A stretch of 58,895 bases of DNA from Acidobacteria bacterium OLB17 (GCA_001567505.1 LLEU01000048.1:1-58895); one strand, 5' to 3'. Shown: positions 1 through 12,302, counted from the first letter of the stretch. The notes: a model not told the origin generated them from the sequence alone. Numbers and translations are program-made.

Positions 1-253
1 GATACGCCGACGCCGACGCCGACATCGTCCATACCGCAGACGCCTACGCCGACACCGACGCCGACGCTACGCCGACCGCAACGCCGACTGTGACCCGACG
101 CCGCCTGTCACGCCGACGCCGCCGCAGCCGGTCCCGGAACCGATCACGATCCTGCTCTTCGGTACGGGCCTCGCCTCGGTCGGACTGGCCGCACGAAAGC
201 GTTTTGGTAAGAAAAGGGGCGATGGTGAGCCGAATGAGGACGGCGAAGAATAG
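1..253 (+). CDS. C-terminal end of a PEP-CTERM sorted exported protein (5' truncated, two frame breaks)
   Basis: The window opens inside a gene. The last ~40 codons read VPEPITILLFGTG, a hydrophobic stretch, then ARKRFGKKR and an acidic tail. This is the PEP-CTERM layout: a PEP motif, one membrane segment and a basic cluster, which exosortase recognises and cleaves in the envelope. Upstream is a Thr-Pro repeat that is a plausible wall or surface spacer. The repeat reads Thr-Pro in frame 1 up to about base 66, in frame 3 from about base 69, and the tail is in frame 2. One base therefore appears to be missing near 66-68 and another near 94-96, both in C runs. No exosortase gene is in view. The product beyond the sorting tail is unknown. 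Confidence 0.75.
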   Translation, partial: IRRRRRRHRPYRRRLRRHRRRRYADRNADCDPTPPVTPTPPQPVPEPITILLFGTGLASVGLAARKRFGKKRGDGEPNEDGEE

Positions 254-330
254 TTAAGGTCCATATACCTTTTGCCAATGGAGAGGACTCCCGGAATTCG
301 GGGTATCAGGCAATTTTTGGGGAAATAGAA

Positions 331-1293
331 ATGGGTACTAAAAGAAATAGATTTTTGTTCGTTATCGGATTGATGCTCACGCTTGGGCTTACCAGTGTGT
401 TCGCAAATGACAACGACAAGGTAAGACGCAAACGTCTTAAGACGGAAGGCATCCTGAGCATCAAGAGCTCGCCGGCGGCCTATCCTGTCCTTATCGACGG
501 GCAGAAGGTCGGTATGACCGGCGTCGGCGAAGGAATGGAGTACTACCTTACGCCGGGCGTCCACAAGGTCGAAGTTCTTGGCCCGGACGGAAAGGTCGCA
601 TGGAGCGATGACGTGACGATCCGCAAAGGAATGCGGAACTGCATTTGCGTAAAGGCCGTCGAGACGACAACGACGAAAGCGTGCCCTTATCGATTCCATC
701 TTGAAGGCCCGGCCCGTGTGACCGAGGGCGACCTCGTAACCTTTACGGCCGTTCCGGATGTCGAATCGCCCATCCCGCTCAAGTTCGCCTGGCGAGTTGA
801 TAACGGGACGGTGACGAGCGGCCTCGGAACGCCGACGATCACCGTCGATACCAAGGGAATGGGCAACGGCGTCATCAATGCCGAGCTCGACGTGAACGAT
901 GACGTGTATGACGGCCGCTGCCGCCAGACGATCTCGGTCCCGACGGATGTCGAGGCGTTGCCGCCTGTCGTTCCGACGCCGACGGCGGACGCGTGCGACG
1001 AATTCATCTCTAAGTCTGCCGATGACGACAAGGCACGTTTTGATAACTGCGTGATCCAGGTTCAGAACACGCCGGACGCAAAGCTCTACGTCGTGATCTA
1101 TCCGGGCACGGATAAGGCCAGCAGAACACGAAACACCTATGAACGCCTCTCGAAGCGTGCTCTTGACTACATTGTCCGAACACGCGGGCTGGATCCGACA
1201 AAGATACAGTTCATCAAGGGAAGTTCCCGTGAGCGGACGACGTATAAGATGTGGGTCGTGCCGCCGGGTGCACAGTTGCCGCCGATCGATTAA
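331..1293 (+). CDS. Exported protein with PEGA-like, PKD-like and OmpA-like regions
   Basis: This 320-residue protein starts with a signal peptide (basic MGTKRNR, hydrophobic core, cleavage near VFA-ND at about residue 25). Residues ~40-100 (SSPAAYPVLIDGQKVG, then LTPGVHKVEVLGPDGK) resemble a PEGA surface domain. Residues ~120-200 look like an Ig/PKD-type domain. The C-terminal ~100 residues (YPGTDKASRTRNTYERLSKR, then GLDPTKIQFIKG) have the pattern of OmpA-like peptidoglycan-binding domains. It is probably an envelope protein tethered to the wall. The gene has its own strong terminator and sits between an exported-protein fragment and glycyl-tRNA synthetase. Its exact role is unknown; domain calls are by pattern only. 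Confidence 0.75.
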   Translation: MGTKRNRFLFVIGLMLTLGLTSVFANDNDKVRRKRLKTEGILSIKSSPAAYPVLIDGQKVGMTGVGEGMEYYLTPGVHKVEVLGPDGKVAWSDDVTIRKGMRNCICVKAVETTTTKACPYRFHLEGPARVTEGDLVTFTAVPDVESPIPLKFAWRVDNGTVTSGLGTPTITVDTKGMGNGVINAELDVNDDVYDGRCRQTISVPTDVEALPPVVPTPTADACDEFISKSADDDKARFDNCVIQVQNTPDAKLYVVIYPGTDKASRTRNTYERLSKRALDYIVRTRGLDPTKIQFIKGSSRERTTYKMWVVPPGAQLPPID

Positions 1294-1328
1294 GAGAGTT
1301 CTCCTCTCGAGATCCTGAAAGTCAGCTT

Positions 1329-1372
1329 GGCGAGTCTGCCTGTAACATAGGCGACTCGCCATTTTTCTTTTT
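1329..1372 (+). terminator. Strong Rho-independent terminator
   Basis: GGCGAGTC (1329-1336) pairs with GACTCGCC (1353-1360). The stem continues inward with GCCT/AGGC around a 7-base loop, with one bulged T. It is followed by ATTTTTCTTTTT. It ends the 331-1293 transcript just before the glycyl-tRNA synthetase promoter. Confidence 0.9.
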
Positions 1373-1400
1373 CGGGAATGAATAAGCATTCGGTTCTTGT

Positions 1401-1406
1401 TAAAAT
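1401..1406 (+). promoter_or_regulatory. -10-like box TAAAAT just upstream of glycyl-tRNA synthetase
   Basis: TAAAAT lies 14 bases before the preferred ATG at 1420, and there is no Shine-Dalgarno sequence between them. The transcript would have a very short leader. No convincing -35 was seen. Confidence 0.45.
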
Positions 1407-1419
1407 CGCCTTTTATCGT

Positions 1420-2805
1420 ATGTCAGCACCAAATATCGAAACTATCGTCTCGCTCTCAAAACGGCGTGGATTCGTCTATCCCGCGTCGGATATCTACGGC
1501 GGCCTCGGCAGCTCATGGGACTACGGCCCGCTCGGCGTCGAGCTGGCGAATAACATCAAAAAGAGCTGGTGGAATTGGGCGGTCTATGAACGCGACGATA
1601 TCGAAGGACTCGATTCTTCGATCATCCTGAATCGCAGCGTTTGGAAATATTCAGGCCACGAAACAACCTTCTCGGATCCGCTTGTTGATTGCCGGGATTG
1701 CAAGGCGAGGCTGCGCCAGGACAAGCTTGAGACCGACGCAGACGGAAAGTTCATCTGCTCGAACTGCGGCTCGACGAATTTGACCGAACCGCGGCCATTC
1801 AACCTGATGTTCCGCACGACGATCGGCGCCGTATCGGCGGATGACGATCCTTCGGCTCTCGCGTATTTGAGGCCGGAGACGGCACAGGGCATCTTTATCA
1901 ATTTCAAGAACGTTCTGGACACTTCGCGGCGAAAGCTGCCCTTTGGTATCGCACAGATCGGAAAGGCGTTCAGGAACGAGGTCACGCCGGGAAATTTTAT
2001 TTTTCGTACGCGCGAGTTCGAGCAGATGGAGATCGAGTATTTCGTTCGCCCCGATTCGGCCGCAGAGCTGCATCAGGAATGGCTCGATGCGTATGTTAGG
2101 TGGATCGGGACGCTCGGTATCTCGTCGGACAACATCAAGCTTTACGAGCAAACAAAAGAAGAGCTCGCGCACTACTCCGAGCGGACGGTCGATATCCTTT
2201 ACCGATATTTTCCGGAGCGTTCTCAGGAAGAGAAGCAGTGGGACGAGCTTATGGGGATCGCGAACCGCACGGATTACGACCTTCGCGTACACTCGAAAAA
2301 ACCGGAGGATGCCGACGGCAAGCGCATCAATCCCGATTCGACCGAGGACCTCTCGTATTTCGATCCGCAGACGAACGAGCGTTTTTATCCTTATATCATC
2401 GAGCCTTCGATCGGCGTGAACCGAACGCTGCTGGCCGTTATGATGGACGCCTACACCGAAAAGACGACCGAGAAGGGAGAGACGCGCGTCATCCTAAGAT
2501 TGACGCCCGAGCTTGCCCCGATCAAAGCGGCCGTTCTGCCGCTTGCTAAGAACAAGCCTGAGATCGTCGAGATGGCAAAGCGTATCAAGAAGGACCTGCA
2601 GCCCTCGATGCGGGCCGTTTACGACGACACGGGCGGCATCGGCAAGCTTTACGCACGGCAGGATGAGATCGGCACGCCGTTCTGTGTGACGGTCGATCAC
2701 GAATCTCTCGAAGACAACGCTGTCACGGTCCGTCATCGCGATACGTGGGAACAGGAGCGAGTCGGTGCGGACCGATTGAAAGAATATCTCGCCGGATCGA
2801 TGTAG
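1420..2805 (+). CDS. glyQS: Glycyl-tRNA synthetase, single-chain class II type
   Basis: This enzyme charges tRNA-Gly with glycine in the cytoplasm. The N-terminus SLSKRRGFVYPASDIYGGLG, the class II motif 2 region (FRNEVTPGNFIFRTREFEQM) and the C-terminal anticodon-binding domain match the dimeric eukaryote-like GlyRS, not the alpha2-beta2 GlyQ/GlyS type. A Cys pair (CRDCKARL) and a second pair (CSNCGS) at about residues 90-125 look like a zinc ribbon. The reading frame is open from an ATG at 1378, but the ATG at 1420 (MSAPNIETIV) fits the family start and follows the -10-like box at 1401. The resulting length is 461 aa, normal for the family. The gene is convergent with the downstream permease, with 36 bases between them. 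Confidence 0.96.
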   Translation: MSAPNIETIVSLSKRRGFVYPASDIYGGLGSSWDYGPLGVELANNIKKSWWNWAVYERDDIEGLDSSIILNRSVWKYSGHETTFSDPLVDCRDCKARLRQDKLETDADGKFICSNCGSTNLTEPRPFNLMFRTTIGAVSADDDPSALAYLRPETAQGIFINFKNVLDTSRRKLPFGIAQIGKAFRNEVTPGNFIFRTREFEQMEIEYFVRPDSAAELHQEWLDAYVRWIGTLGISSDNIKLYEQTKEELAHYSERTVDILYRYFPERSQEEKQWDELMGIANRTDYDLRVHSKKPEDADGKRINPDSTEDLSYFDPQTNERFYPYIIEPSIGVNRTLLAVMMDAYTEKTTEKGETRVILRLTPELAPIKAAVLPLAKNKPEIVEMAKRIKKDLQPSMRAVYDDTGGIGKLYARQDEIGTPFCVTVDHESLEDNAVTVRHRDTWEQERVGADRLKEYLAGSM

Positions 2806-2841
2806 CGATCTCGGGCAGCGAGAAAGTTTTTCTTGAAAGAG

Positions 2842-4764
2842 TTAGCCGCCGACGTGGACGCTCGGGCGAAGTTCCGGGTCGGGTTCGGCCTGCCGCAGGA
2901 TCTCGCGTGTAACGGGAGCCGTATCACCTTCGCCGAACAGGATGTAGCGGATCAGGTATTGGATCGGGTTGCCTTCGCTCCATCCGAAATAGACATGCGG
3001 GATCTTGCCCGTTCTATCACGCAGATCCAGTAGAAGAGCTGCGATCGCGTTCGGAACCGCGGGCGAGTGCGTGCGCAGAATGCGATAACCGGCAATATCG
3101 ACGCCGGTGATGTGAAGTTCGCCGGTAAACTCGGACGCGTCGCCGATCTCGATCTCGTAGAACAAGATCGGATCACTTGCGGGAATGTGGTTGTCGGTAC
3201 GCTTTTCGTGTTCCTTAAAGCGATACTCGACAACGTCGCCTGTCTCTCGGCGATTCGTTACGATACGGATCTCTTCGTCAGCAAGGTCGTCTATGAAGGC
3301 CTTCGCCGTGTTGTCGAACTCGATCTTCTGAATTCGGATCTCGGTCGTACGCATCGCCCTTGAGATGAAAGATGCAACTACGATCGCCAGAATGAACAGC
3401 GACGCGATCTTCAGGCCGTCCGGCCGCTCAATTACGTTCGCAATTGTCGTGTAGGTGAAGATGATCGCGATCGTCAGGAAGACCCAGCGGACACCTTGCT
3501 TACGGACCCACGCCGATATCGTTACAGCTACCCCGCCGGACGTGATGAGTACAAGAACGCCCGTCGCATACGCCCCACCCTGTGCCTCAACGTCAGCGTC
3601 AAATATGTATGTGATCGCAAAGCAGATAATGCTGAAGATGAGCACAAGCGGCCGCGAGGCTCGAGCCCAATTCGGCGCCATGCCGTATTTCGGCAAGTAA
3701 CGCGGAACGATACTGAGCAAGCCGGCCATCGCTGATGCGCCCGCGAACCAAAGGATCAGGATCGTCGAAAAGTCATAGACCGTGCCGAAGCCATCGCCAA
3801 GATATTCATGAGCGATGAAGGCAAGGGCACGTCCGGCCGCCTTTCCTTCCGGCCCGAATTCTGCGGCCGGGATGAGCGTCGTCGTGATGAGGCCGCTGCA
3901 CAGGAGGAAGAAGCTCATTATCAGAGCGGCCGTTCGAAGCAGCTTTCGCGTCTTTGCGATGCGGTTCGGATTGTTGATAAGCGGCATCACGGCGACGCCA
4001 GTTTCAAAGCCGGAAAGGCCGAGAGCGAGCCGCGGAAACGCGAGAAGCGAAAGCCCGATCACGAGCAGAATGCCTCGCGAAGCTCCCGTATCAGGGATCG
4101 TAAAGACCGCGTGATACCAATTCGAAAGTCGGTCGGGGTGCGTGAAAAGCTCATAAAGCCCGACGGAAACAACGATCAGGTTCAGGAACAGATACGAAGA
4201 GACAAGAACGACGGCCACGATGATCGCTTCTTTGAATCCTTTGAGAAAGACCGCCGCGAGTACGACGATAAGGGCCGACGTGATCAGAACCGGATGGTCG
4301 AAGCCGTTGAAGGTTCGCTCGAAGATCGGGTTGTGAATAAGGTGCTGTGCGGCATCAGCGGCCGAGAGCGTGATCGTTATCACAAAATCGGTCGCAACGA
4401 ACCCGAGAAGCGCGAGCACAAAAAGCTTGCTCTTCCATCTGGAGAGCAAGGACTCGAGCATTGCAATGGAGCCTTGTCCGTGCGGGCTCTCAGCCGCAAC
4501 GCGATTGTAAATAGGAAGAGCTCCGCCAAGCGTCAGAACTATCAGGAAAAGCGTGGCGATCGGTGACAAGAAGCCGGCAGCGACGAAAGCGATGCCGGGC
4601 TGATAACCGAGGGTCGAGAAATAGTCAAGGCCGGTAAGGCACATCACCTGCCACCACGGCCGCGTGTGCTCGTGCTTGTCCGGGCCGGAGCTCGCATTGC
4701 GCGACACGCCCTGCATCAACCATTCTCGAAACCCTGACTTTCCGACCTTTATTTCCGTTGGCAT
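2842..4764 (-). CDS. APC-superfamily amino acid/cation permease
   Basis: This 640-residue integral membrane protein has about 12 hydrophobic helices across residues ~40-490 and a ~150-residue soluble C-terminal region. The first helix region ([20 protein letters not shown]) and [18 protein letters not shown] are typical of large bacterial APC-type permeases annotated as amino acid transporters. The hydrophilic tail with [18 protein letters not shown] could be regulatory. Substrate cannot be read from sequence, and potassium uptake is an alternative within this superfamily. It is transcribed divergently from the tRNA nucleotidyltransferase gene through a 259-base gap that holds a folded leader on its own strand. 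Confidence 0.8.
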   Translation of the reverse strand: MPTEIKVGKSGFREWLMQGVSRNASSGPDKHEHTRPWWQVMCLTGLDYFSTLGYQPGIAFVAAGFLSPIATLFLIVLTLGGALPIYNRVAAESPHGQGSIAMLESLLSRWKSKLFVLALLGFVATDFVITITLSAADAAQHLIHNPIFERTFNGFDHPVLITSALIVVLAAVFLKGFKEAIIVAVVLVSSYLFLNLIVVSVGLYELFTHPDRLSNWYHAVFTIPDTGASRGILLVIGLSLLAFPRLALGLSGFETGVAVMPLINNPNRIAKTRKLLRTAALIMSFFLLCSGLITTTLIPAAEFGPEGKAAGRALAFIAHEYLGDGFGTVYDFSTILILWFAGASAMAGLLSIVPRYLPKYGMAPNWARASRPLVLIFSIICFAITYIFDADVEAQGGAYATGVLVLITSGGVAVTISAWVRKQGVRWVFLTIAIIFTYTTIANVIERPDGLKIASLFILAIVVASFISRAMRTTEIRIQKIEFDNTAKAFIDDLADEEIRIVTNRRETGDVVEYRFKEHEKRTDNHIPASDPILFYEIEIGDASEFTGELHITGVDIAGYRILRTHSPAVPNAIAALLLDLRDRTGKIPHVYFGWSEGNPIQYLIRYILFGEGDTAPVTREILRQAEPDPELRPSVHVGG

Positions 4765-4770
4765 AGAAAC

Positions 4771-4828
4771 GGCGTCCTAAACGCCCAAAGGCACAGCGCC
4801 TGACCGTAGCGTCGGCTGCCCGTGCCTT
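4771..4828 (-). promoter_or_regulatory. Folded 5' leader of the permease gene (possible cis-regulatory RNA)
   Basis: Two perfect inverted repeats lie directly upstream of the permease ATG. GGCGT/ACGCC (4771-4775 with 4781-4785) ends six bases before the start codon. AAGGCAC/GTGCCTT (4788-4794 with 4822-4828) encloses a further GC-rich hairpin. No Shine-Dalgarno sequence is visible. The arrangement resembles a regulatory leader, but I could not match it to a riboswitch class. The rest of the 4765-5023 gap shows only a possible extended -10 (TGCTACCAT, about 4957) for the rightward gene. Confidence 0.35.
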
Positions 4829-5023
4829 GTTGCCCCTAAGAACCAGCGAAAGAGGCCACTCGATAAAGTGTATGTATTTTCCCCGCGTTCGTAAAGCGCA
4901 CGCAAGGCGATCCGCCCGTGACGGCACGTGTGAATTATGGGTGCGGCCATTTGCGATGCTACCATACGCGGTTAATCTGGAGTGTGGCCGCACGGGCTCG
5001 GGCGGCCATTCAAGGCACAGCCG

Positions 5024-6457
5024 ATGAAGAAAGAAAGAACTCGTCAGGCCGAACCGGACGACATCGTCGAACTCGCTCGCCGCATAGCCGCGGCTGGTGG
5101 GCGTGCGATGCTCGTTGGCGGCTGCGTACGTGATGAGTTGATGGGCATCGATGCGAAGGACTGGGACATTGAGGTGTACCATCTTGCCGCGGAGAGACTC
5201 AGGAAGGTTTTGGCCGAGTTCGCCGCTGAGTGTTTTGATACCGAGGTCATCACGGTCGGCGAGGCGTTCGCGGTTTACAAGATCGGGCCGCAAATCGACG
5301 TTTCGATCCCGAGGCGTGAACGCAGGTCGGGCCGCGGCCATCGCGGATTCGTGATCGAAGGCGACCCGGAAATGTCGTTCGCAGAAGCGTGCTCGCGTCG
5401 GGATTTCACGGTCAACGCGATCCTGAAGGACGTTCTGACGGGCGAGATCGTCGATCCGTTCGACGGACGCGCCGACATCGCGGCGAAGGTCCTGCGGCAT
5501 GTATCGGACGAAACGTTCGCCGAAGACTCGCTGCGGGTGCTGCGGGCGGCCCAGTTCGCCGGACGCTTGAAGTTCGAGATCGATCCGGGAACGGCCGAAC
5601 TCTGCCGGCAGATCGAGCTCTCGGACCTTCCGAAGGAACGTGTCTGGGGCGAATTGGAAAAGATCTTGCTGCTTGCAGAAGAGCCTTCAAGGGGCCTTAG
5701 ATGGCTTTACGAGCTTGACGCTGTTGCCAAGGCCTTTCCCGAGCTGCAAACGCTTGTAGGCGTGCCGCAGGAGCCGGAATGGCATCCGGAAGGCGACGTG
5801 GACGTTCACACGATGATGGTCGCCGACGAAGCCCGCAAACTTATAGACGACCTGCCGTACGAAAAGAAGGTGACGGTAATGCTCGCCGCTCTTGCACACG
5901 ATCTTGGAAAGCCGCCGACAACGCAATTCTTTGACGGCCGCTGGCGGTCGCATTCGCACGACGAGGCAGGCGTCGAGCCGACGATCTCGTTTCTCGACCG
6001 TCTCGGGATCTACACGATCAACGGCTTTGACGTGCGCGAGCAGGTGATCCAACTCGTTCGGTATCACCTAAAGCCCGGCGAATTCTTCAAGGCGAATTCG
6101 AAGCAGGCAGTTGGCGACGGCGCATTTCGAAGGCTCGCCCGAAAGGTTGAACCCGACCTGCTTTACCGTGTCGCGAAAGCGGACAGTCTGGGACGGAATC
6201 CCGATTGGCTGCCGCCTGAAAAACGCTTCGGCTCCGAGGCCCAGGAATGGTTCATCGAACGCGTCCGTGAGCTTGATATCGAACGAAAAGCACCGGAACC
6301 GATCCTTTTGGGCCGCCATCTGATCGAAATGGGCCTAACGCCTTCGCCGCGCTTCAAGACGATACTCGACGCGGTTTACGAACTGCAGCTCGACGGGCAG
6401 GTCACAACCCTTGACGAAGCATTTCCGGCCGCACAAAAAATGATCCGCGAAGCCTGA
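5024..6457 (+). CDS. tRNA nucleotidyltransferase / poly(A) polymerase family protein with HD domain
   Basis: The class II nucleotidyltransferase head is clear: LVGGCVRDELMG at about residues 28-39, followed by the DWD metal-binding pair. It is followed by the family's RNA-binding helical region. An HD phosphohydrolase motif (ALAHDLGKPP) sits near residue 290, as in multifunctional CCA-adding enzymes. The likely role is adding or repairing the CCA end of tRNAs. The frame is open from 4982, but MKKERTRQAEP at 5024 is the better start, giving 477 aa. Whether it adds CCA, only A, or only CC cannot be decided here, because some bacteria split these activities between paralogues. Confidence 0.9.
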   Translation: MKKERTRQAEPDDIVELARRIAAAGGRAMLVGGCVRDELMGIDAKDWDIEVYHLAAERLRKVLAEFAAECFDTEVITVGEAFAVYKIGPQIDVSIPRRERRSGRGHRGFVIEGDPEMSFAEACSRRDFTVNAILKDVLTGEIVDPFDGRADIAAKVLRHVSDETFAEDSLRVLRAAQFAGRLKFEIDPGTAELCRQIELSDLPKERVWGELEKILLLAEEPSRGLRWLYELDAVAKAFPELQTLVGVPQEPEWHPEGDVDVHTMMVADEARKLIDDLPYEKKVTVMLAALAHDLGKPPTTQFFDGRWRSHSHDEAGVEPTISFLDRLGIYTINGFDVREQVIQLVRYHLKPGEFFKANSKQAVGDGAFRRLARKVEPDLLYRVAKADSLGRNPDWLPPEKRFGSEAQEWFIERVRELDIERKAPEPILLGRHLIEMGLTPSPRFKTILDAVYELQLDGQVTTLDEAFPAAQKMIREA

Positions 6458-6502
6458 GAGGCATTCGCGGACCAAGACTATCTCCAAAAAAGGTCGTTCG
6501 GA

Positions 6503-7942
6503 CTAGAATTCGGTGTCGGTCGTTGCGCGCTCGCGGCGAGCAACGCCTGATGCATACGCCGCGTCCTCAACACGGGCAGCGACGGCCTCGCCGACCCGGC
6601 GGTCAAAAACCGAAGGAATGATATAGTCCGGATGAAGTTCTTCGGGTGCGATGGTGTCGGCGATAGCGTTCGCCGCGGCAAGTTTCATCGCCTCGTTGAT
6701 ACGCGAGGCACGGCAGTTCAAGGCTCCGCGAAAGATGCCCGGGAAACAAAGCACATTGTTGATCTGGTTCGGGTAGTCCGAACGGCCGGTCGCCATTACG
6801 GCGACGTGTCCGACGGCGTCTTCCGGCATAATTTCCGGTACCGGATTCGCCATCGCGAAAACGATCGGATCCTTCGCCATATTCTTCAAGTCGGCGACAT
6901 CGATCACGCCAGGGACGGAAAGGCCGAAAAAGACATCCGCACCCTTTATCACGTCGCGGATCGTGCCTGCCTCGCGGTCGGGATTCGTGTGGTTGGCGTA
7001 CCATTCCTTTACCCAATTCATATTCTCCGTGCGGCCTTTGAAGATCGCACCTGTCGTGTCACAGCCGACGATATTCTTAACGCCGGCCGCCATCACGATC
7101 TTTGAACAGGCAACGCCTGCGGCACCGATGCCGTTAACGACGACCTTCACATCCTCGATGTTCTTGCCAACGATCTTCAGCGCATTGAGCAGGGCAGCGA
7201 GTACGACAACGGCCGTTCCGTGCTGGTCATCGTGGAAGACAGGAATGTCGAGCTCTTCTTTAAGGCGTTCCTCGATCTCGAAGCAACGCGGAGCGGAAAT
7301 GTCCTCGAGATTGATGCCGCCGAACGGCACGGCGATGCGTTTGATCGTCTGCACGATCTCGTGCGGATCCTTTGTGTTCAAGCAGATAGGAAATGCATCG
7401 ACGCCGCCAAATTCCTTAAAAAGCTGGCATTTGCCTTCCATCACGGGCATCGCGGCGGCCGGGCCGATATCACCGAGGCCGAGGACGGCCGTTCCGTCCG
7501 AGATCACCGCGACCGTATTCTTCTTGATCGTCAGGTTAAAGGCCTTTTCCGGGTCCTTGTGGATCGCCTCGCAGATGCGCGCAACGCCTGGCGTATATGC
7601 CATCGAGAGGTCAGAACGTGTCTTCAGCGGCATCTTCGACGCGATCTCGATCTTGCCGCCAAGGTGCATAAGGAACGTCCTGTCTGAGACATTCACGATC
7701 TCGACCCCGTCAATGTGGCTTAGCGAATCGATGATCTCCTGGTCGTGCGTTTCGCTTGCGGCATTTACCGTGATGTCGCGGACGAGAAAATCCTTGCCGA
7801 CGCTTACGATGTCGATTCCCTCGATGTCGCCGCCCGCTTTGCCGATGGATGTAGTTATCTCGCCAAGTTTTCCGGGGAGGTTGTGGATCTTAACGCGAAG
7901 GGTGAGGCTGTAACTCGCGTTGGGTGTTTGTGTGTTGCTCAT
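6503..7942 (-). CDS. NAD(P)-dependent malic enzyme with N-terminal ACT domain
   Basis: Residues ~8-85 form an ACT-type ligand-binding domain (SLTLRVKIHNLPGKLGEITT). The malic enzyme catalytic domain follows (SDLSMAYTPGVARICEAI, GTAVLGLGDIGPAAAMPVMEG, FHDDQHGTAVV). The nucleotide-binding loop GIGAAGVACSKI lies near residue 270. It decarboxylates malate to pyruvate with reduction of NAD(P). The ACT domain suggests allosteric control by a small metabolite, perhaps an amino acid; this is inference. The length of 479 aa fits the ACT-malic subfamily. An AAAGGA abuts the ATG, too close for a standard ribosome site. It is convergent with the nucleotidyltransferase gene and divergent from hflX. Confidence 0.93.
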   Translation of the reverse strand: MSNTQTPNASYSLTLRVKIHNLPGKLGEITTSIGKAGGDIEGIDIVSVGKDFLVRDITVNAASETHDQEIIDSLSHIDGVEIVNVSDRTFLMHLGGKIEIASKMPLKTRSDLSMAYTPGVARICEAIHKDPEKAFNLTIKKNTVAVISDGTAVLGLGDIGPAAAMPVMEGKCQLFKEFGGVDAFPICLNTKDPHEIVQTIKRIAVPFGGINLEDISAPRCFEIEERLKEELDIPVFHDDQHGTAVVVLAALLNALKIVGKNIEDVKVVVNGIGAAGVACSKIVMAAGVKNIVGCDTTGAIFKGRTENMNWVKEWYANHTNPDREAGTIRDVIKGADVFFGLSVPGVIDVADLKNMAKDPIVFAMANPVPEIMPEDAVGHVAVMATGRSDYPNQINNVLCFPGIFRGALNCRASRINEAMKLAAANAIADTIAPEELHPDYIIPSVFDRRVGEAVAARVEDAAYASGVARRERATTDTEF

Positions 7943-8114
7943 TCCTTTGTGTTCGACGCCAATTTGAACCCGAACGGCGTCGCAAAATGCCTAAAAGACA
8001 AACAAAAAGTATGACGAAAAATACCGTGCTAAGCAAACCGCTGTGCCGACCGCAAATGTCGCAGATCGGGCCGCAGAACAATAAGTTCCAAAGGATTTTG
8101 TTCATTTTGGTATA

Positions 8115-9863
<1,749 letters not shown>

Positions 9864-9871
<8 letters not shown>

Positions 9872-12302
9872 ACGGATCAAAGATCTAAAGTCGCCGACGA
9901 AGGCGTACAAGGATCGTCTGAAGGCGATCTTCGTGAAGCCGTTCGCGTCGCTTTCGGACCGTCAGAGGTTTTGGCTCGGCTTTGCGGCCTTTTGCCTCGT
10001 AACGACATTCCTCATTCAGAATCCGTTTTGGAGCCGCGTCGGAGAAAGGCAGTATCACACGGGCGACATCGCCCGCGAGACGATCGTTTCGCCTGCCGAC
10101 ATTACGGTCACCGATCAGGCCGAGACCGACCGCCTCCGGGCCGAAGCTCGTGCGAAGGTGAATCCGATCTTTCGATATGAATCGGGAAAACCGGAAGAAG
10201 CTCTACAGAGTTTCATTGCCGCTTGGGAACATATGCAGCGGCGTTCAAGCTCGTCAAATACGAATCGGGCAGCTGAGACGAATTCGCGTACCGACGGGCA
10301 TTGGACCAGCAGCGACGTCGGGAAGGTCCTGAGTTCGCGAACCTTTAGCCGGAACGAGCTTGATGCAGTCCAGACGGCCCTTCGCGATGCGGCCGACGGT
10401 TACATTTACGACGACTCGGAGAGGCAGTATTTCCAAACGCAGGTCTTCGTTTTCGATCGTTCAAAACCTACCCAGCGTTCGACCGTCTCGATGCCTGAGA
10501 GTAACTGGACGGCACTTTCGGCCGCAAGGAACAAGCTCCGCGTACGCATCGACGCTATCAGAAGCCTTTCAAAAAAGGAGGCCGACGCATTCTATTCGGC
10601 GACGGAGATCCTCGTGACGCCGACCGTGCAGTACGACAGCGTAGCGACCGAGACCGCAAGGAATGCAGCCGCAAGCGACATCGAACCGATAACGATCGCC
10701 CTGAAACGCGGCGAGAATATCGTCGATGAAGGACACCTGATCACGCCGAACGTTATGTCGAAGATCGACGCGATCAGCAGTTATACGGCTTCGACGCGTA
10801 AACTGAATCGCTTTGTCGGCGTCCTGCTTCTGGTTGCGGGGTTGTTTTGGGCCGCATGGAAATTCGTGCAGAATCGCGGCACGCTCCCGAGATTGTCGCT
10901 AACGGCAAACCGCACGTTCTTTCTGCTTGGATTCGTCGTGGTGTGTCAGACCGTGATCTCGGCGGTGCTCTTCCGCCTGGCCGATTTTACGGCGATCCAG
11001 AACATCAAAGCGCCGATGAATGACGCGACGCTATGGGCTTTCGCGATTCCTTTCGGAGCGGCGAGTCTTTTGATGACGCTTCTTGCCGATCGGCCGACGG
11101 CCTTGTTCGCGGGCTTGCTGAATTCGATGTTCGCAGGTTTGATGGCGCCGCGGCCGCTGGAATTCGTCTTGTACTCGGCGATCGCGTCCGCCGTCGCGGT
11201 TTACGGCATCGGACGCTACCGGAACCGGCAGACCGTCACCATAGCGGGCTCCCTTGTCGGGGCCGTCTCGGCCGTGGTCTCGCTTGCCGTACTTGCGTAC
11301 ACACAGCAGCCGATCATTCTGAATACGGTCTTGCTCTCGATCGCCTGCGGGCTCGCGAGCGGTGTTTTGACGGCGGCGGTCACGTCCGTTCTTCTGCCGG
11401 TGTGCGAATCGCTTTTCGGGATACTCACGGACGTAAAGCTGCTCGAACTCTCGAACGCCGACCTTCCGGTGCTCGGCCAGCTTGCCCTTCGTGCTCCGGG
11501 AACGAATCAACATTCGCACGCCGTCGGCCAGCTTGCCGAAGAGGCGTGCCGCGTGGTCGGTGCGAACGGCCTTCTGGCGAGGATCGGGGCTCTATATCAT
11601 GACATCGGAAAGACGGCCGCTCCCGAACATTTTGTTGAGAATCAGTTGGCGAAGAATCCGCACGACAAGCTCAAGCCCGCTCAAAGTGCGAAGATCATTA
11701 TCAGCCACGTGACCTACGGCACGAAGCTCGCCAGAGAGGTCGGCCTTCCGGCGCGCATCGTTGATTTTATCCCGCAGCACCACGGCACTCGTACGCTCCA
11801 TTACTTCCTGAAGAAGGCGCAGGCCGAGGCTCATCCCGATGAGGTCATTTCCGAGAATGAGTTCCGTTATCCGGGGCCGAAGCCGCAGTTCAAGGAAGCC
11901 GCGATAATGATGATCGCAGATTCGTGCGAGGCCGGTGCGAGGTCGCTTGCCGAACCGAACCCTGAGAACGTGAGATTCATCGTCACGAAGATCATTGATG
12001 CGATCCTTCAGGACGATCAGCTCGATGAATGCGACCTGACGCTTCGAGAGCTGACGCAGATACGCGAATCGATGATCAAATCGCTTGTTGCGATCTATCA
12101 TTCGCGTGTCGATTATCCCGGCTATGTGCCGCCTGCGTCGGGCCAGTTCAGGCTTGTCGATACGCATATCGACAGCGAAGAACGCGGCCTGAAGTTCAAG
12201 GATCCCGCAGACATTCCCGTGTCGCCGGGCGGCGAGATCGAGGACGAAGCGATAGATCGCTCACATCCGCCAAAGGGAAGGGACGTAAAGGCCGCCGGTT
12301 AG
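9864..12302 (+). CDS. 7TM-HD membrane phosphodiesterase, PgpH-like (c-di-AMP hydrolase family)
   Basis: The protein has 812 residues. A first membrane segment (FWLGFAAFCLVTTFLI) lies at about residues 36-51, then an extracytoplasmic 7TMR-HDED region to ~310, about seven helices to ~520, and a cytoplasmic HD domain. The HD residues are visible: HSHAVGQLAEEA at about 549, YHDIGK near 578, IISHVTYG and QHHGT. This is the architecture of PgpH, which degrades c-di-AMP to pApA. The start codon lies inside the last codons of hflX, so the two genes are translationally coupled. It converges with the HIT gene with a 4-base overlap. The substrate assignment rests on family knowledge. Confidence 0.88.

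Noticed and set aside
1..120. Short tandem repeat resembling a CRISPR or minisatellite
   Set aside because: It is a codon-level Thr-Pro repeat in the spacer of a PEP-CTERM protein; there are no unique spacers.
3808..4566. 252-codon rightward open frame opposite the permease
   Set aside because: Highly charged, low-complexity translation antisense to a clear membrane protein; a shadow frame.
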